Positions 23,395 to 33,423 of a DNA stretch of 64,000 bases are shown here, piece after piece. This DNA comes from Euglena gracilis (Eukaryota > Euglenida > Euglenophyceae > Euglenales). Numbering within the stretch: the stretch's first letter is position 1; every line of letters starts with the position of its first letter. Position numbers and translations under genes: made by a program. A model generated the notes under the pieces. It made no database searches. It had not been told where the DNA came from and was given only the letters and a program-made list of their open reading frames with translations. Where the stretch lies: NCBI GenBank assembly GCA_039621445.1, contig CP154956.1, positions 81,836,474 to 81,900,473 on the forward strand. Direction: 5' to 3'.

Positions 23395-23497
23395 TTGGTT
23401 TCTTTGTTTCCAAGCTATCAATGGGAGGACAACACTCCACACAAGGTTTGCTGCAGAAGATCGACCAGAAGGAGGGGGTGGATCATTATATTACGAA
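23395..23497 (+). CDS. EF-hand gene copy 1, exon A (probably damaged)
   Basis: The acceptor is ggcttttctccacag and the donor CGAA|GTATGT. In the frame that carries the conserved motif it encodes two carried bases, GFFVSKLS, then MGGQHSTQGLLQKIDQKEG and VDHYIT, ending with two bases that exon B completes to Lys. Exon A of copy 2 (37,072) has the same motif. Compared with it, this copy is two bases shorter before the shared Met codon, which changes the frame of the first residues. That is either a different entry phase or a frameshift, and other signs suggest copy 1 is decaying. Role inferred: the segment just before the first EF-hand. Confidence 0.7.
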
Positions 23498-23508
23498 GTA
23501 TGTGTGCG

Positions 23509-23509
23509 C

Positions 23510-23576
<67 letters not shown>

Positions 23577-23680
23577 CGCGCGCACACACGCGTGTGTGTG
23601 TGTGTGTGCACGCACACACGCGTGTGTGCGCGCGCGCGTGCGTGTGTGTGTGTGTGCGCGCGCGCGAGCGTGTGTGTGTG
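23509..23680. repeat. TC/TG/CG compound microsatellite
   Basis: It starts 12 bases after the exon A donor: a TC run, then TG and CG tracts. All long frames across it are artefacts (CVCV, ARAR, HTHT). Confidence 0.9.
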
Positions 23681-23755
23681 GATTTGGACCAGATAAACAG
23701 ATATTAGACAAGAGCAAGTATGTATAGAGCAGATTGTCCTCCTCATCCTTTTTTT

Positions 23756-23967
23756 TCAAATGATGCGGAGTTGGCCTACCACACATCTTTGCCCACCAAC
23801 TTCTGCTGTTTTTGGTTTGTGTTCTTGGCACTTTTTGGCACATCTGGTTCCGGCATTTTGGCCAGGACATTTGCGGATAAATCTGGCACCCACGTTGATT
23901 TGGCCGCAATCTTCACAATGCCATTCCCGCGGAAACGACACAGCAGTATGAAGTACTTGTTACGCAC
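23756..23967 (-). CDS. Candidate minus-strand segment, zinc-finger-like in one frame
   Basis: Two minus frames are open. One encodes a Cys pattern, WHCEDCGQINVGARFIRKCP and then C-x3-C, ending at 23,756. The other is Lys/Asn/Gln-rich (NVLAKMPEPDVPKSAKN), ending at 23,776. The plus frame ending at 23,983 also reads well. The W-x-C-x2-C start resembles zinc fingers of the RanBP2 type but later spacing does not fit. It lies in the intron after exon A of the EF-hand gene. Frame and strand remain unresolved. Confidence 0.25.
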
Positions 23968-23984
23968 CAGAAATATGTATTGAG

Positions 23985-24629
23985 GGGTTCAGGAATGGAG
24001 TTTTTTTTTGGTGTGTGAAGTGTTTCTCCACGACAGGTGTTACGCTGGATTGCTTTGAGCTCTGACGTCCGAAGGAGGTTGTTTCTCAAAAAAAAATCGG
24101 TTGTAATGGTCTATCCTTCAGATTTTGGATAATAATAAAAACTGGGCCCTTATATTCTTGGGGTGCAGTGCTATGAAAATAATTTTGCAACCCCCACGCC
24201 TCCGGCCTTTTCTCTCATTTTTTTCATTATTTAATTTTTTTAAAATTTTTATTTAAAATCTCAGCCATCACAGAAACAGAGTTTGTATGAAGGGAATACT
24301 GGGGGACAAAACACCACATGGGGTGGGGCAAATTCACCTGTGGGTTTCATTTTTTTTATAAGAAAAGCCTTCTTGTGTTTTTGAGGTGGGGTTGTGTGTC
24401 TTTTGGAGCTGGTGCTGTTGCCTGGTTGTAACCCATGAACAATAACCACACAGGATTGCTAATTGAGGCAGTTGGTCGAAACCCCTTGGGTGTTTGTTCG
24501 GGGAAGAAATAGTCTGTGCGGGACAGCAGGTTAAGTTCAGTGAGTTGGTGACCAGGACAGCCGTCGACTGGGGTATCTGGATTTTGAGTCAAGAATTGAG
24601 TCAGGTGTTTCATTCATCACTTCCAACAG
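23985..24629. other. Intron A-B of EF-hand copy 1
   Basis: AT-rich non-coding sequence with T runs. No second exon was found between A and B, and the phases of A (two bases over) and B (one base to start) fit without one. Confidence 0.5.
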
Positions 24630-24740
24630 GCTCTTCAACAAGTATGACCGGAACAGAAACGGCATGTTGGAGGGGAGTGAGTACAACGCCCTTATCGACG
24701 AGGTCACCCAGTACATGATGGCAGACTTCCAGCACCAAGG
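24630..24740 (+). CDS. EF-hand gene copy 1, exon B (first EF-hand)
   Basis: The acceptor is atcacttccaacag. One base completes the codon from exon A, then 36 codons follow: LFNKYDRNRNGMLEGSEYN, ALIDEVTQYMMADFQHQ, and two bases are left over. The 12-residue loop DRNRNGMLEGSE has Asp, Asn, Asn at positions 1, 3, 5, Gly at 6, a hydrophobic residue at 8 and Glu at 12, so it is a canonical Ca2+-binding EF-hand loop. The donor is GG|GTCCCT, weak next to GG|GTGTGT in copy 2, so splicing of this copy may be impaired. Exon B of copy 2 (38,705) has the same length and phase. Confidence 0.85.
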
Positions 24741-25044
24741 GTCCCTTGCCCCTCCCCCAATGCATGTGTGCTGAGTGAGATCCTCCTGGGGACTTTTGAA
24801 AGGCGGCCTTGTGCTTATCCCCCCAAAAATAAGACCGACCGAAAAAAAAACATCCCAATGGGAGGGTCAATATAAGGGTCTGAAAAGGGTGATTTTTGGC
24901 ATTGAGATAAAAAAGTCTTAAAAATGCCATTTTGACACATCCATCATCCCCCCATTTTGCAATTCCAGCAATTTCAGAGTTTTTGGGTGGTCGACTTTTT
25001 GGATTTTCCCCAAATATCCGGGGGGGGGGTCTTATTTTGGGGTA

Positions 25045-25490
25045 TTGGGGGGGGGGCTACTATCTGCTCTCCCTTGGGCCCAGTAGTATGACGCAGAGGG
25101 GGGGGGTTTCGGAACCCCCCGTCATACAAGTTGGAACTTTCCCCAATTTTGGTCTTTTCCTTTCCCATTCATTCAAGAGAAATGAATTTTAGGCCTAAAT
25201 TAGGTCTGGATTGAGCAGATTAGTCAAGCAAATCAGTCCTGAAATTAGGCTTAAAGTTAGGCAAGATTTAGGCCTAAATGGCAGGCCTAAAGTGTTTACC
25301 CTAACCCTATCCCTTGTTGATAGCCCCATTTTCCCTCACTCAGAATTCGAAGACCACACGGAATATCAGTTAATTGGGGTACCCCCTGAAGTCAGGTACC
25401 CATGTCTCATACAGGTGGGACCGATGACGCCAGACCCCCGTCATACTACTGGGGCCTGCTCGGGAACAGTAACCCCCCCCCCCCCACAAA
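25045..25490. mobile_element. Non-autonomous element with terminal inverted repeats
   Basis: The left end (G run, ctactatctgctctc, gggcccagtagtatgacg) is the inverse of the right end (cgtcatactactggggcc, tgctcgggaacagtaa, C run). Inside are taggcctaaattaggtctg-type words, TTAGGC repeats and CCCTAACCCTATCCC. The design is the same as the elements at 7.07 and 14.53 kb. It lies in the intron between exons B and C of EF-hand copy 1. Confidence 0.7.
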
Positions 25491-25690
25491 TAACACACCT
25501 CCCTGGTGTGTTATTTGGTCACCCGAGCTGGGGCCCCAGGGGGGGTGTAATTTGGGGTGTGTGTTATTTTTACATGGAAAACCAAAGGAAAACAGGGGGG
25601 GTGTTATTTGGGCGCTCGAATTCGGCCCCCGAGGGGGGGGTGTTATTTGGGGGGTGTTATTTGAGAGGGGGGTTTAGTGTGAGCCCCCCC
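25491..25690. repeat. GTGTTATTTGGG-type direct repeats
   Basis: The word gtgttattt with a G-rich context occurs about six times (ggggtgttatttgggcgc, ggggtgttatttgggggg). The start, acacacctccctggtgtgttat, is a short hairpin. Confidence 0.6.
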
Positions 25691-26078
25691 CCCTCCAGAG
25701 CAGAGGAATAATCAAAATTAATGCTTTCTTTCAGGACACCCCCCCCCCTCAGCAACGGGGGGCGCCACCCAAAGCTGACAAACCAGGCTTGTCCACAGAC
25801 GTATTTGGGGCAGCCCAGCCTTGTCTAAATTTTATAGCCAATATGATGATCATATTTCTTGATTTTTGCTCGGTCAGTGGGGGGTATTTGGGGGGGGTTA
25901 GTATGCGAATGTTTGCTGATGGTAAATTGTTTGTTTTGTGTTTGCTTTTTGTTAACCTATGTACCCCCCCGAACCTCCACCTCCCTCCCCCCGGTTTTGT
26001 AGCCCCAGTTCAGGGGGTATCCATTCAGGGGTTGGTCTTTCTGAACCCTTCATTCATCTTGGTGTGGCACTGCATCAG

Positions 26079-26235
26079 GTACCGGTACGACTACCCCACC
26101 GTCCGCACATGGGTGCAGCAGACGCTGGACGGCAACCATGACGGCCGGCTGTCCCGGGAGGAGGTTCGGCGCAACCTGAAGCGGATCCTGGACTCAGGGG
26201 AGGGCTTTGCCCCGCCAGGGTTTGGACCCGACCAG
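26079..26235 (+). CDS. EF-hand gene copy 1, exon C (second EF-hand)
   Basis: The acceptor is gtggcactgcatcag. One base completes a Gly codon from exon B, then 52 codons: YRYDYPTVRTWVQQTL, the loop DGNHDGRLSREE, VRRNLKRILDSGEGF and APPGFGPDQ. The loop has Asp1, Asn3, Asp5, Gly6, Leu8, Glu12, a canonical EF-hand. Coding similarity to copy 2 runs to the CAG of GPDQ and stops there, so the exon probably ends at CAG followed by GC rather than GT. The phase left is 0, which fits the tail exon at 26,902. Confidence 0.85.
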
Positions 26236-26901
26236 GCTGCTTGCCGACCCCTCCCCCCGCCCGGCACTTGTCAGAAATCGGTGTGGCTTCTCAGCGATGC
26301 GAACGCTTTTTCACCTAGAAAATCCACCACTGACGTGGATTCAATACGCCTACATTCTATCAGGCAAACTCACATTAACCTTGAACAGCTATGTATTGAC
26401 AATAACCACATCATGTGTGCCGTCTTTTGTGCTTCTTTTCTATTTGCACCTAAACCCCTCTCAAATAATTTTGCAGTGCCCTAAATTTGTGTGTCCAAAT
26501 GATTTTGCGGAGGGGAAGGTCGAAAGAGATCTGTCGGAATAATCCCCCCCCTTCACAAGGAACAACGTGAAAACTGTGGCATCTTTCTGGAAATTCAGAG
26601 GCGGTAAGTACAAGAAACCATCCAAAATGCCACAATGTTTCTTTGTCTAATCAATAGTTGTGTTAAATAGATGAAAATTATCTGCAAAGACAACATTTCA
26701 CACCAAGCAGATTTTTTTTGAAAAAGTGGCAATCCATCAATGGTTTTGGGTTTTGTCCAAGTAACTTTGTAGAGGGTAGAAGCTATGACCGGCCACTAAT
26801 TTTGCAGGGTTTAAGTTATTTGGGAGGGGCCCACGGTCTAATTGATACCCACCCCTCTCCAATTGTCTTGATAAGCACGAAGCCCATGTCCAAGCACGCA
26901 G

Positions 26902-27018
26902 CCTGGCTCCAATCCAGGTTGCAATCCGAACGGTGGTTATAACCCAGGGTATAATCCCAACGGCGGCTTCAACCCCAATCCCAGTCCGATGTACAATCCA
27001 AACCCTGGTTACGGCTGA
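26902..27018 (+). CDS. EF-hand gene copy 1, tail exon 1 (NPGY type)
   Basis: The acceptor is caagcacgcag; the exon has exactly 39 codons in phase 0 with the stop TGA. It begins PGSNPGCNPNGGYNPGYN and ends SPMYNPNPGYG. The first codon (Pro) and the preceding gcag match tail exon 1 of copy 2 (gcag, PVTNPGFG at 42,215), which supports the boundary. Repeats of Asn-Pro-(Asn-Pro)-Gly-Tyr form a flexible, uncharged tail; its binding partner is unknown. Gly/Pro/Tyr-rich arms are known in some Ca2+-binding proteins such as penta-EF-hand proteins and annexins, where they lie at the N-terminus, so the likeness is only general. Confidence 0.85.
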   Translation, partial: PGSNPGCNPNGGYNPGYNPNGGFNPNPSPMYNPNPGYG

Positions 27019-27423
27019 GATGAACCTTGTTCAGGATCACAGGCAATAATTTTATTGTCATTCACAATCTTTTGTATCCTCAAACCTTTAAAAACTATTG
27101 TGTCTTCAACTTGGAAGTTTTGTCAGTCTTCTAATCCTCAAATTGTCCCACATTTGTTTACGTTGCACAGACCTCTTCTGTCATTCCATTCTTTCTGATT
27201 CCAGTGATTCCATTGATTCTGATTTGAGGTGGAGAACCGCTTTGGTTTCAAACATGGACAAGGAAAGAAGTCTGAAGGCCTCATACGTACTGATATCTGC
27301 TACTACTGATATTAATGGTGTCATGTGTTTTCTACCCTCCATTCAGGCCGACACCCCCTTTTACACAGACTCCACCCATTTTTACCAGATGTAACCAGGA
27401 AAAAAGGCAAGGAATTACCCCGC

Positions 27424-27426
<3 letters not shown>
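27019..27426. other. Stretch after tail exon 1; weak coding hints
   Basis: Probably 3-prime untranslated sequence and intron. Around 27,225-27,300 two plus frames look protein-like (VENRFGFKHGQGKKSEGL; TALVSNMDKERSLKAS); neither has a clear pair of splice sites. Confidence 0.3.
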
Positions 27427-27489
<63 letters not shown>

Positions 27490-27505
27490 CGTGCGTGTGT
27501 GTGTA
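27427..27505. repeat. GT microsatellite
   Basis: About 60 bases of pure GT followed by gtgcgtgcgtgc. Confidence 0.95.
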
Positions 27506-28055
27506 CTTAGGCAAATCAGAAACCCTACAAATGGAAATTGAGGACAGTGAACTGGTCTTTCTGGGAAATTCAGGACTGGTCTTTCCGTTCAGGAGCTCGG
27601 TTGTTGAGGCGTCATAAAGAGAAGTATTTATAGGAGGCTTTTATCGCTCGGGGCTCTGCCCTGGCTTCGCAGAAGACGGTGGCACTTGTTGCCAGGAATT
27701 TGTTGACCTGCAAGAATAGTCAGTTTATCACCTCAGTTATGCAACGCTGAAACCAAGTTGGCTGACACAACTGCGCACGCATGTAAGCAATTTAGCTTAG
27801 CTTGTGCAATTGCCCAAGCAAAACAAGATGATGACTTGCTCAACCCTCCCCAAATAACCTGGCCGGGGCCCTTGCTCCTGGCAGTGGCCGAATAACTTGG
27901 GAGCGTTCCAATAACTTGCCACCCCTCTTTTAAGACAAAATTCCTTTACGACGCTGAAAAAAGAGCCCAAATAACTTGGCAGGGGGGCAGGGCCAAAAGT
28001 TGGTTCCAATAACCTGGCACCCTGCCAGATAATTTGGGGGGGTGGGTTACAAAAA

Positions 28056-28330
28056 AAGTTAGCTTGCGCAATTGCGCAAGCAGATTGTGCAAGCTAATTT
28101 TTTTTAATTTTTGGAAGTTAGCTTGCGTCCAACTCCATCTGCATCCAGCTCAAGTTTCAGTCCAAGTGGCAAGAAGATAAATGTCGATACATGTCTGTGT
28201 CATACAGAACAATTAGGATAAAGGTCAGCAACAGAGTTTTTCACAACTCAGTCCTAAAAACCCTAACCCTGAACCTATCCACTTTGCACATAAGGCATAA
28301 ATGCCTTGCGCATCTGCGCAAGTGAGCACT
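28056..28330. repeat. AGCTTGCGCAATTGCGCAAGC palindrome repeat
   Basis: The palindrome agcttgcgcaattgcgcaagc (28,060) is followed by gattgtgcaagctaat and a second gttagcttgcg (28,115). About 250 bases on, ccttgcgcatctgcgcaag (28,302) closes the block, with CCTAAAAACCCTAACCCTGAA at 28,254. A related word, agcttgtgcaattgcccaagc, is at 27,797. It may be another inverted-repeat element with a telomere-like core. Confidence 0.5.
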
Positions 28331-28419
28331 CTGAAAAGTGGAGAAATAACGGCCTTTTTGGGATCACTTTTGACCTGGTTTGTGGCAAAAGTTGCGTCCA
28401 ACTGAGCTGGTATCAGGGG

Positions 28420-28448
28420 TTTTTTTTTATAGTCTTGGACGCCCTCCC

Positions 28449-28481
<33 letters not shown>

Positions 28482-28625
28482 GCCCTTTGACCCCCCGGGG
28501 GGGGGGGTGGGGGTGGGGGGGGGGGCTGGTGGGTATATCTTTTTTTGGCGCCGAAGGTGCCGAAAATTTTGAAAAGGTTCTATTTTTAGCATTTTTGGCC
28601 ATTTTCGGGGAAAAGTGGGTGGGTC
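28420..28625. repeat. Interspersed repeat, GGCGCCGAA family, copy 2
   Basis: The head is a G run of more than 30 bases (about 28,450-28,481), then ggcgccgaaggtgccgaa, ggttctatttttagcattt and tttggccattttcgggg. Same order as at 16,306 and 37,985. Confidence 0.75.
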
Positions 28626-29579
28626 CCCCGGGACCTCCCTCCCCTCCCCTGGCCCTGGGGGAGCCTCACCCCAGGGGGTGGGTGGGTGGGTGCCGACCCC
28701 CTCCCCCCCGGTCTTTAAAAAAACCCCTGGTTGGCATCTTATTTGTGGTTTTACCCCCCAACCAATGCGTGAGCCCCAAAAAATCGTCTTTTATGGGCAA
28801 AAAAATTCTTTCCACACTGTGCGATTTGTTTAAATTTGTATAAATAGAGATTTCATTAATCCAGGGTCACTTTCGAGAGCTTGGAGAGCCACCTACATCT
28901 ATGTTCTGGGTCAGGGGCACCTTGGAGGAGAATTATCAAAAAAATTTCTGTCTAAGGATTGAAAATAATTTCCATCCTTGAAATGAGAGTCAGACAATGA
29001 GATCATGATAAAAGGTCACACAGAATCAAATTCCAATGTTTTTTTTTTTGACATGGAAAGTGTAAGTTGCCATGCTGTTTTTGTGATAGTGTAGATTATC
29101 TTTTCATGGTACAAGACTTTCCCAAAATCAGACTCCCAACAAGAGAATTTTGCATTGGGGCCCAGCCCAACGCAACTTACTCAGTATTCAAGTCGTCAGG
29201 GGGCAACTCTTGGAGGACATTTGTGCCGATGGGGGGGGGGGGGCAGTTGAATGCCACTGAAGATTGGCGTAAAAAATTTTCCCAAAAAAGCATTGCAATT
29301 TTGTCACCTATTTGCCAGTCCGCTGCATTGGCTTCCATTATTCATTTAACCTCGTTCCCACAGTTAATCTCATTCCTGCAGTGCCTTTTTATTTTTGTTC
29401 ACCATTATCCCATATCATTTTTTTGGCATTATGTTGTTGTATCACTGTGCTGTGTAATATGTTTGTATTGTGCATGTCTGTGATTTAGATTATTAATTTT
29501 TATTGAAGGTTTTGTTTCGCTTTTGGTTTCATTTTTCTTGTCCTGTTTTATTTGAATCTTCTTGTTTATCTGCTTGGAG
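28626..29579. other. Stretch with one long but unproven frame
   Basis: A plus frame of 138 codons (29,067-29,483) contains hydrophilic parts (KIRLPTREFCIGAQPNATYS) and then hydrophobic ones. No splice evidence is decisive and I do not call it a gene. Confidence 0.3.
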
Positions 29580-29729
29580 ATCCATCCCTCGCGAAACCCA
29601 AATCCCGGCTTCAATCCAGGTTACAATCCCAACCCGGGCTTCAATCGAGCACCAGTGTTGCCCATCAGGCTAAGAAACATGCTCAGAGGGTTTTACTCGA
29701 GGTCTGCATTGTTGTTCTCAGTGGATTGA
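29580..29729 (+). CDS. EF-hand gene copy 1, tail exon 2 (NPGF type)
   Basis: After the acceptor cttgtttatctgcttggag, 50 codons in phase 0 end at a TGA. It starts IHPSRNPNPGFNPGYN and PNPGFNRAP, then becomes non-repetitive to FYSRSALLFSVD. The counterpart in copy 2 (42,729) starts with YPARNPNPGFNPGHN, so the pair RNPNPGFNPG is conserved. Phase 0 equals the phase exon C leaves open, so it could replace tail exon 1. The distal non-repeat part may be decayed sequence. Confidence 0.6.
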   Translation: MHPSRNPNPGFNPGYNPNPGFNRAPVLPIRLRNMLRGFYSRSALLFSVD

Positions 29730-29995
29730 TTTATTCAATTTTCAGGGTAACCATCAAACGTTATGGTTCATAAATTTATCTTTATCCTCTTTCCACCACG
29801 ATTTGTTTCTTTGATAGGCTTTGAAGATATGGCAAATCGTGGCTGAATGTTTTGATATGAATGCGAGTCTCCAAGCTTTGTATTTTTTTTGCCAGGGGAC
29901 ACGTATGAGTGGCAGAGTGAAAGACGACAAGTTCCAGCACCCCCCACCCCTGTGTCATCAGACTTGCAGTGGCCATAGGCACTGGTGTTTGGCAG

Positions 29996-30185
29996 CGGCC
30001 CTCCCCCGGGCTACAACCCCAACCCCGCCTGTGGTGGCGGCCATGGCCCCTTTGCTGCTGTGCGTGACGCACAAGGGCCATGCCACCAACGCCGGGTGCA
30101 ACCCCAACATGTACAACAATCCCAACATGCTTGTCTGGCAGGCAGCGCACCTGAGCCTTGGCTTCCCACTCTTGAGCCCCTGTGA
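29996..30185 (+). pseudogene. EF-hand gene copy 1, tail exon 3, frameshifted
   Basis: After ctggtgtttggcag the frame begins with one carried base, then GPPPGYNPNPACGGGHGPF, and runs on to 30,185 without further tail motifs. The tail pattern resumes in another frame at about 30,085-30,130 (NAGCNPNMYNNPNM), matching YNPNPMYNN of the copy 2 exon at 46,440. One frameshift between the two parts explains this. I read it as a broken relative of that exon. Confidence 0.55.
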
Positions 30186-30980
30186 GATAATTATATTGTG
30201 ATTTGGCTTGAGTGTTTTTGTTGGAATCAAAATGGCTCACATCTCGATTTTGGGTTCATACAATCTCATAGTCATTCAATGGCCCCATGCAAAGTATCCC
30301 AACAGGCGCCACAAGGTTAATGTGCATAAAATCAACCACGATAAAGATTAAATGTGAAAGAAGTAAACCATTCCGCTGCCATCAGATAGTAGTTTTCAGA
30401 AAAGCACACCATTACATGAGACTGGATAACAATCATTCTTCTTGCACAGTTGGTGTCTCTCTGTTGAGTATTTTGGCAATGCACCACAAAGGGAAAAAGG
30501 CAGAATCCATCCCTGTAGTGTTGAAGGTTTAGGATGACCAGGAAGTGTAATGGTTCAATTGGAAGGAAGGGCATTTTCCTTCATCATCTCCATGTCAGGA
30601 GTTTTTCGGAGTTTGGCTTTGGTCGGAATTTTGGAATGGGTGAGCAGCCTTCGGGCCCAAAAAGGCCATTTTTAAGGGAAAGTTGTTTGGTCAGCTGGAA
30701 CCGGGACCCAAACCAACCCTCTGGGGGTGTATAGGTTATGGGCGGGCACCCCATAGCACAAGGCACCCCCTCCTCCTGTGGTCAAGCACCTATGAAATGA
30801 CTGGGCGTGACTGGGCATGACTGGGCATGACTGGCTTTGAGGACCCCCATGGGTTGGGTTCCGTGACTGGGCGTGACTGGTTTTTTTTGGCCACTTCCTT
30901 TTTTTAAAGTTCTTTTTGACCACTTTTGGCCACTTTTGACATTTTTTTTGTGCTGTTTTTGAAGTCGAAAGCAGCGAGAA
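30186..30980. other. Stretch without supported gene
   Basis: A plus frame of 81 codons at 30,287-30,532 has an ATG but is matched by an equally long minus frame. At 30,650-30,780 the words aaaaggccatttttaa and gggcaccccatagcac link it to repeats near 5.9-6.3 kb. From 30,790 gactgggcgtgactgggcat repeats begin. Confidence 0.35.
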
Positions 30981-30984
30981 GTGG

Positions 30985-31385
30985 TCGAAAGTGGCCAAAA
31001 GTGCCCAAATCAGTCAAGAGCAACCAGAAGTGGCCAAAAGCAGCCAAAAGAAGCAAAATGGCCAAAAGCAGTCAAAAACAGTTTGAAAAGTGACCAAAGC
31101 AGTGAAAATCAACAAAAAGTGGCCAAGAGCAGTCAAACGCATCAAAAAGTGGCCAAAAGCAGGCAAAAGCAATTAAAAAAAAAGTGGCCAAAAGCAGTGA
31201 AAAGCAATGAAAGTGGTCGAAAGTTGGCAAACGTGGACAAAAGCAGTCAAAAGCATTAAAAAGTGGCCAAAAATCGTCAAAAGCACCTAGAATGGCTAAA
31301 AGCAGTCAAAGCAGCAAAAAGTGGCTAAAAGTGGTCAAAAGCAGCAAAAAGTTGCCAAATGCAGTCAAAAGTGGCCAAAGAGTGC
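30985..31385. repeat. Minisatellite GTGGCCAAAAGCAGTCAAAAGCA
   Basis: About 400 bases of degenerate units of 20-24 bases (agtggccaaaagcagtcaaa). Related, shorter stretches are at 16,190-16,270 and 32,545-32,740. The long Lys/Ser/Gln frame across it is an artefact. Confidence 0.85.
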
Positions 31386-31476
31386 CTCTCACCGCAGGGT
31401 CCCATTTCCCCCGTCCCTGTACCACAATAGCCCCCTTGATGACAGAAAATGAGCCTGCCATTGTGTGTTGTCCCAG

Positions 31477-31740
31477 GGCACATTTTCGGCTCTCAGATTG
31501 GCATCCTTCAACCATTGCCACCCTGACCCCTATTGGGATGACTACTGCGGGCCCCACTGTGATCATCATTGCGGCCACGGCCACTACGACAACCACCACG
31601 GGCATCACCACCACCATCATCACAGCCAGGCACTGCCGGGAATGGTTGAACACTGGCATACCATGTATGGCACAACGGGTGTTGTGTCTGGAACCCTTCG
31701 CCTCAAATGCCCCATAGAGAATTTGGGAGTTCACAAATGA
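31477..31740 (+). CDS. Candidate EF-hand tail exon, His-rich
   Basis: The acceptor is ttgtgtgttgtcccag, phase 0, 88 codons with the stop TGA. After GTFSALRLAS comes a His/Asp/Tyr/Cys-rich block (HPDPYWDDYCGPHCDHHCG, HGHYDNHHGHHHHHHHS), then ordinary sequence (GMVEHWHTMYGTTGVVSG). The run of His with alternating Cys and Asp suggests binding of transition metals, as known for many His-rich tails; this is inference. Its position after the NPGY tails and its phase suggest an alternative last exon of EF-hand copy 1. It could also belong to a separate gene. Confidence 0.55.
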   Translation, partial: GTFSALRLASFNHCHPDPYWDDYCGPHCDHHCGHGHYDNHHGHHHHHHHSQALPGMVEHWHTMYGTTGVVSGTLRLKCPIENLGVHK

Positions 31741-32085
31741 ATGATCTCATCTGATTTATGACCGGATGAGGCGCACCGATATTGTGGGTGTGCCACCATC
31801 ACCTTCGATGGGCTGCAGTCTGATAGCATATTCCGGTTGGCAGGTTTTTGTTCTATTTGGGCCAACAATTTCGTTGGACATACAACTGCATTCAAAATTT
31901 GGCTGCCACGTTCCAAAAATCATGGCCGCCAAAAATTCCCCCAAACGCCCCCATCTTTCAGACCCAGGCATCACCCACATATCCCCCCGCAGAATACAGG
32001 TTTTGACCCCCCCCAAGAAAGACTCAGATTTGAGGAATCTTCCGAAGACACGCAACTTTCAACAGCAGAACAACACAGTAAACTA
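31741..32085 (-). CDS. Candidate minus-strand coding segment
   Basis: A minus frame ending at 31,756 reads CQPEYAIRLQPIEGDGG and TPTISVRLIRS before its stop, preceded by NFECSCMSNEIVGPNRT, which looks like real protein. A plus frame through the same bases (31,766-32,086) is also open and plausible. Boundaries cannot be set. Function unknown. Confidence 0.3.
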
Positions 32086-32831
32086 GGATCCCTGAATTGT
32101 GCCAAAAATGGACACGGTGCTAATTGGGAGGAGGTTGCACATATTTCTCATTTTTGGCACGCATCATTTTTTTTGCAAAAAAGGTGCATGTTTCGCACAT
32201 TTTGTGCACAGTTAGCGCATATACATTTCGAGGTTTTCAGGATTTTCCACTGCATATTTGCCCATTCCTGCATATTTTCCGCATATTGCTGGGGCCATTT
32301 TTAACTTCTTCCAGCAATTTTTAGCCTTTCATTTGCTTTCATTTTGCTTGCATTTTGCATATTTGGCTTTTTTTTGGCAAATTTGGGCCAGTTTAGGCAT
32401 TCTGAGTCACCAATGGGCCATTTTTGAACCATTTTGTACCACTGTTTGCCATTTTCAGCTATTTTTTTGTCAAACCAGTTCTTTTTTATTTTGGTCATTT
32501 AGGCCATTTTCTATCACAAAATCGTCCTAATTTGTTAAAAATGACCGAAAATAGCCAAAAAAAAGGCAGCCAACAAGGCAGTCAAATGACCCAAAACGGC
32601 TTGAAATGGTCGAAAATGGTCCGAAAATGGCTGATTGTGGCTGACCATGGGCTGAAATGGCCCCAGAATGGCCAAAATAGAAATGATTTGCCAAGTGAGT
32701 CACCTGAACATGACCAAAAATGGCCCAGTTCCTGAAAGACTGTGAGCTTTCTGCACATTTTTGGCACATTTTGCATATTTAGGGCATATTTGAGCACATA
32801 TTTCTCCCCCCCCCCCGTATCCTGGGGTGAG
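32086..32831. other. T-rich non-coding stretch with GGCCATTTT words
   Basis: Repeated cacattttgcata and ggccattttt words, then gaccaaaaatggcc minisatellite-like units at 32,545-32,740. No gene seen. Confidence 0.45.
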
Positions 32832-32899
32832 CGGTGCCTGATGACAACCATCACGGCTACTATTACGACTCCCACAGCTACCACCATGGCCACTACTGA
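32832..32899 (+). CDS. Candidate EF-hand tail exon, short His/Tyr-rich
   Basis: After tcctggggtgag the sequence gives two carried bases, then VPDDNHHGYYYDSHSYHHG, HY and a TGA. Composition matches the longer His-rich exon at 31,477. The acceptor is weak and the phase (2) does not fit exon C directly, so it may be joined to another exon or be a relic. A C run lies just upstream. Confidence 0.45.
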
Positions 32900-33299
32900 C
32901 CAGGAGTCCTGCTTTGTCTGCAGATGTGCTTCCCCAGTCGCAAATGAATGGCATTTTCTGGCTCAGTGTGTTTGTTTCTGGCTGGTTTATTCTTTCCGGA
33001 ACAATTTACAAGCGTGTCTTTCTCACTGTTCCACAGTGAAAAAGTCAGACATTTTTTGAACCTCAGCCGACACAAAAAGCTGAAAAGCAATGTGGTCACA
33101 TATATTTTTCTCAATTTTGGGTGCCCAGAATTGATAGGGCAAAAGAATCCTTTGTTTGCCAAAAAACCCAGCCATCTTCGACACGTGGGCACAAAAAATC
33201 GGCTTTTGTTGGGAGCATAATTTGATGAGAGAAATCTAAATAGAAGCCCCCTTTTCCGAGATTTAAACAACTGTCTGAATAACAAACTGACTGAAGAAG

Positions 33300-33423
33300 A
33301 GCCAGGCAGGGTTCGTATTCAGGGGCTTATTCAGGGTAGGGCTCTTATTCAGGAGCTATTCATAGGGCTTATGCAGGGGGCAGCTCAGAGCGGCAGGGGG
33401 TATTTTGAAGCTGTTATCCGGGG
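33300..33423. repeat. Short TTATTCAGGG direct repeats
   Basis: Variants of gcttattcaggggg and tattcagg recur about six times in 130 bases. Confidence 0.5.

Noticed and set aside
22754-23727. 317-codon plus-strand frame
   Set aside because: It joins repeat sequence, exon A in the wrong frame and the TG/CG microsatellite.
30985-31385. Lys/Ser/Gln-rich protein of 90-140 codons
   Set aside because: The frame follows a minisatellite whose units change phase; no ordinary sequence flanks it.
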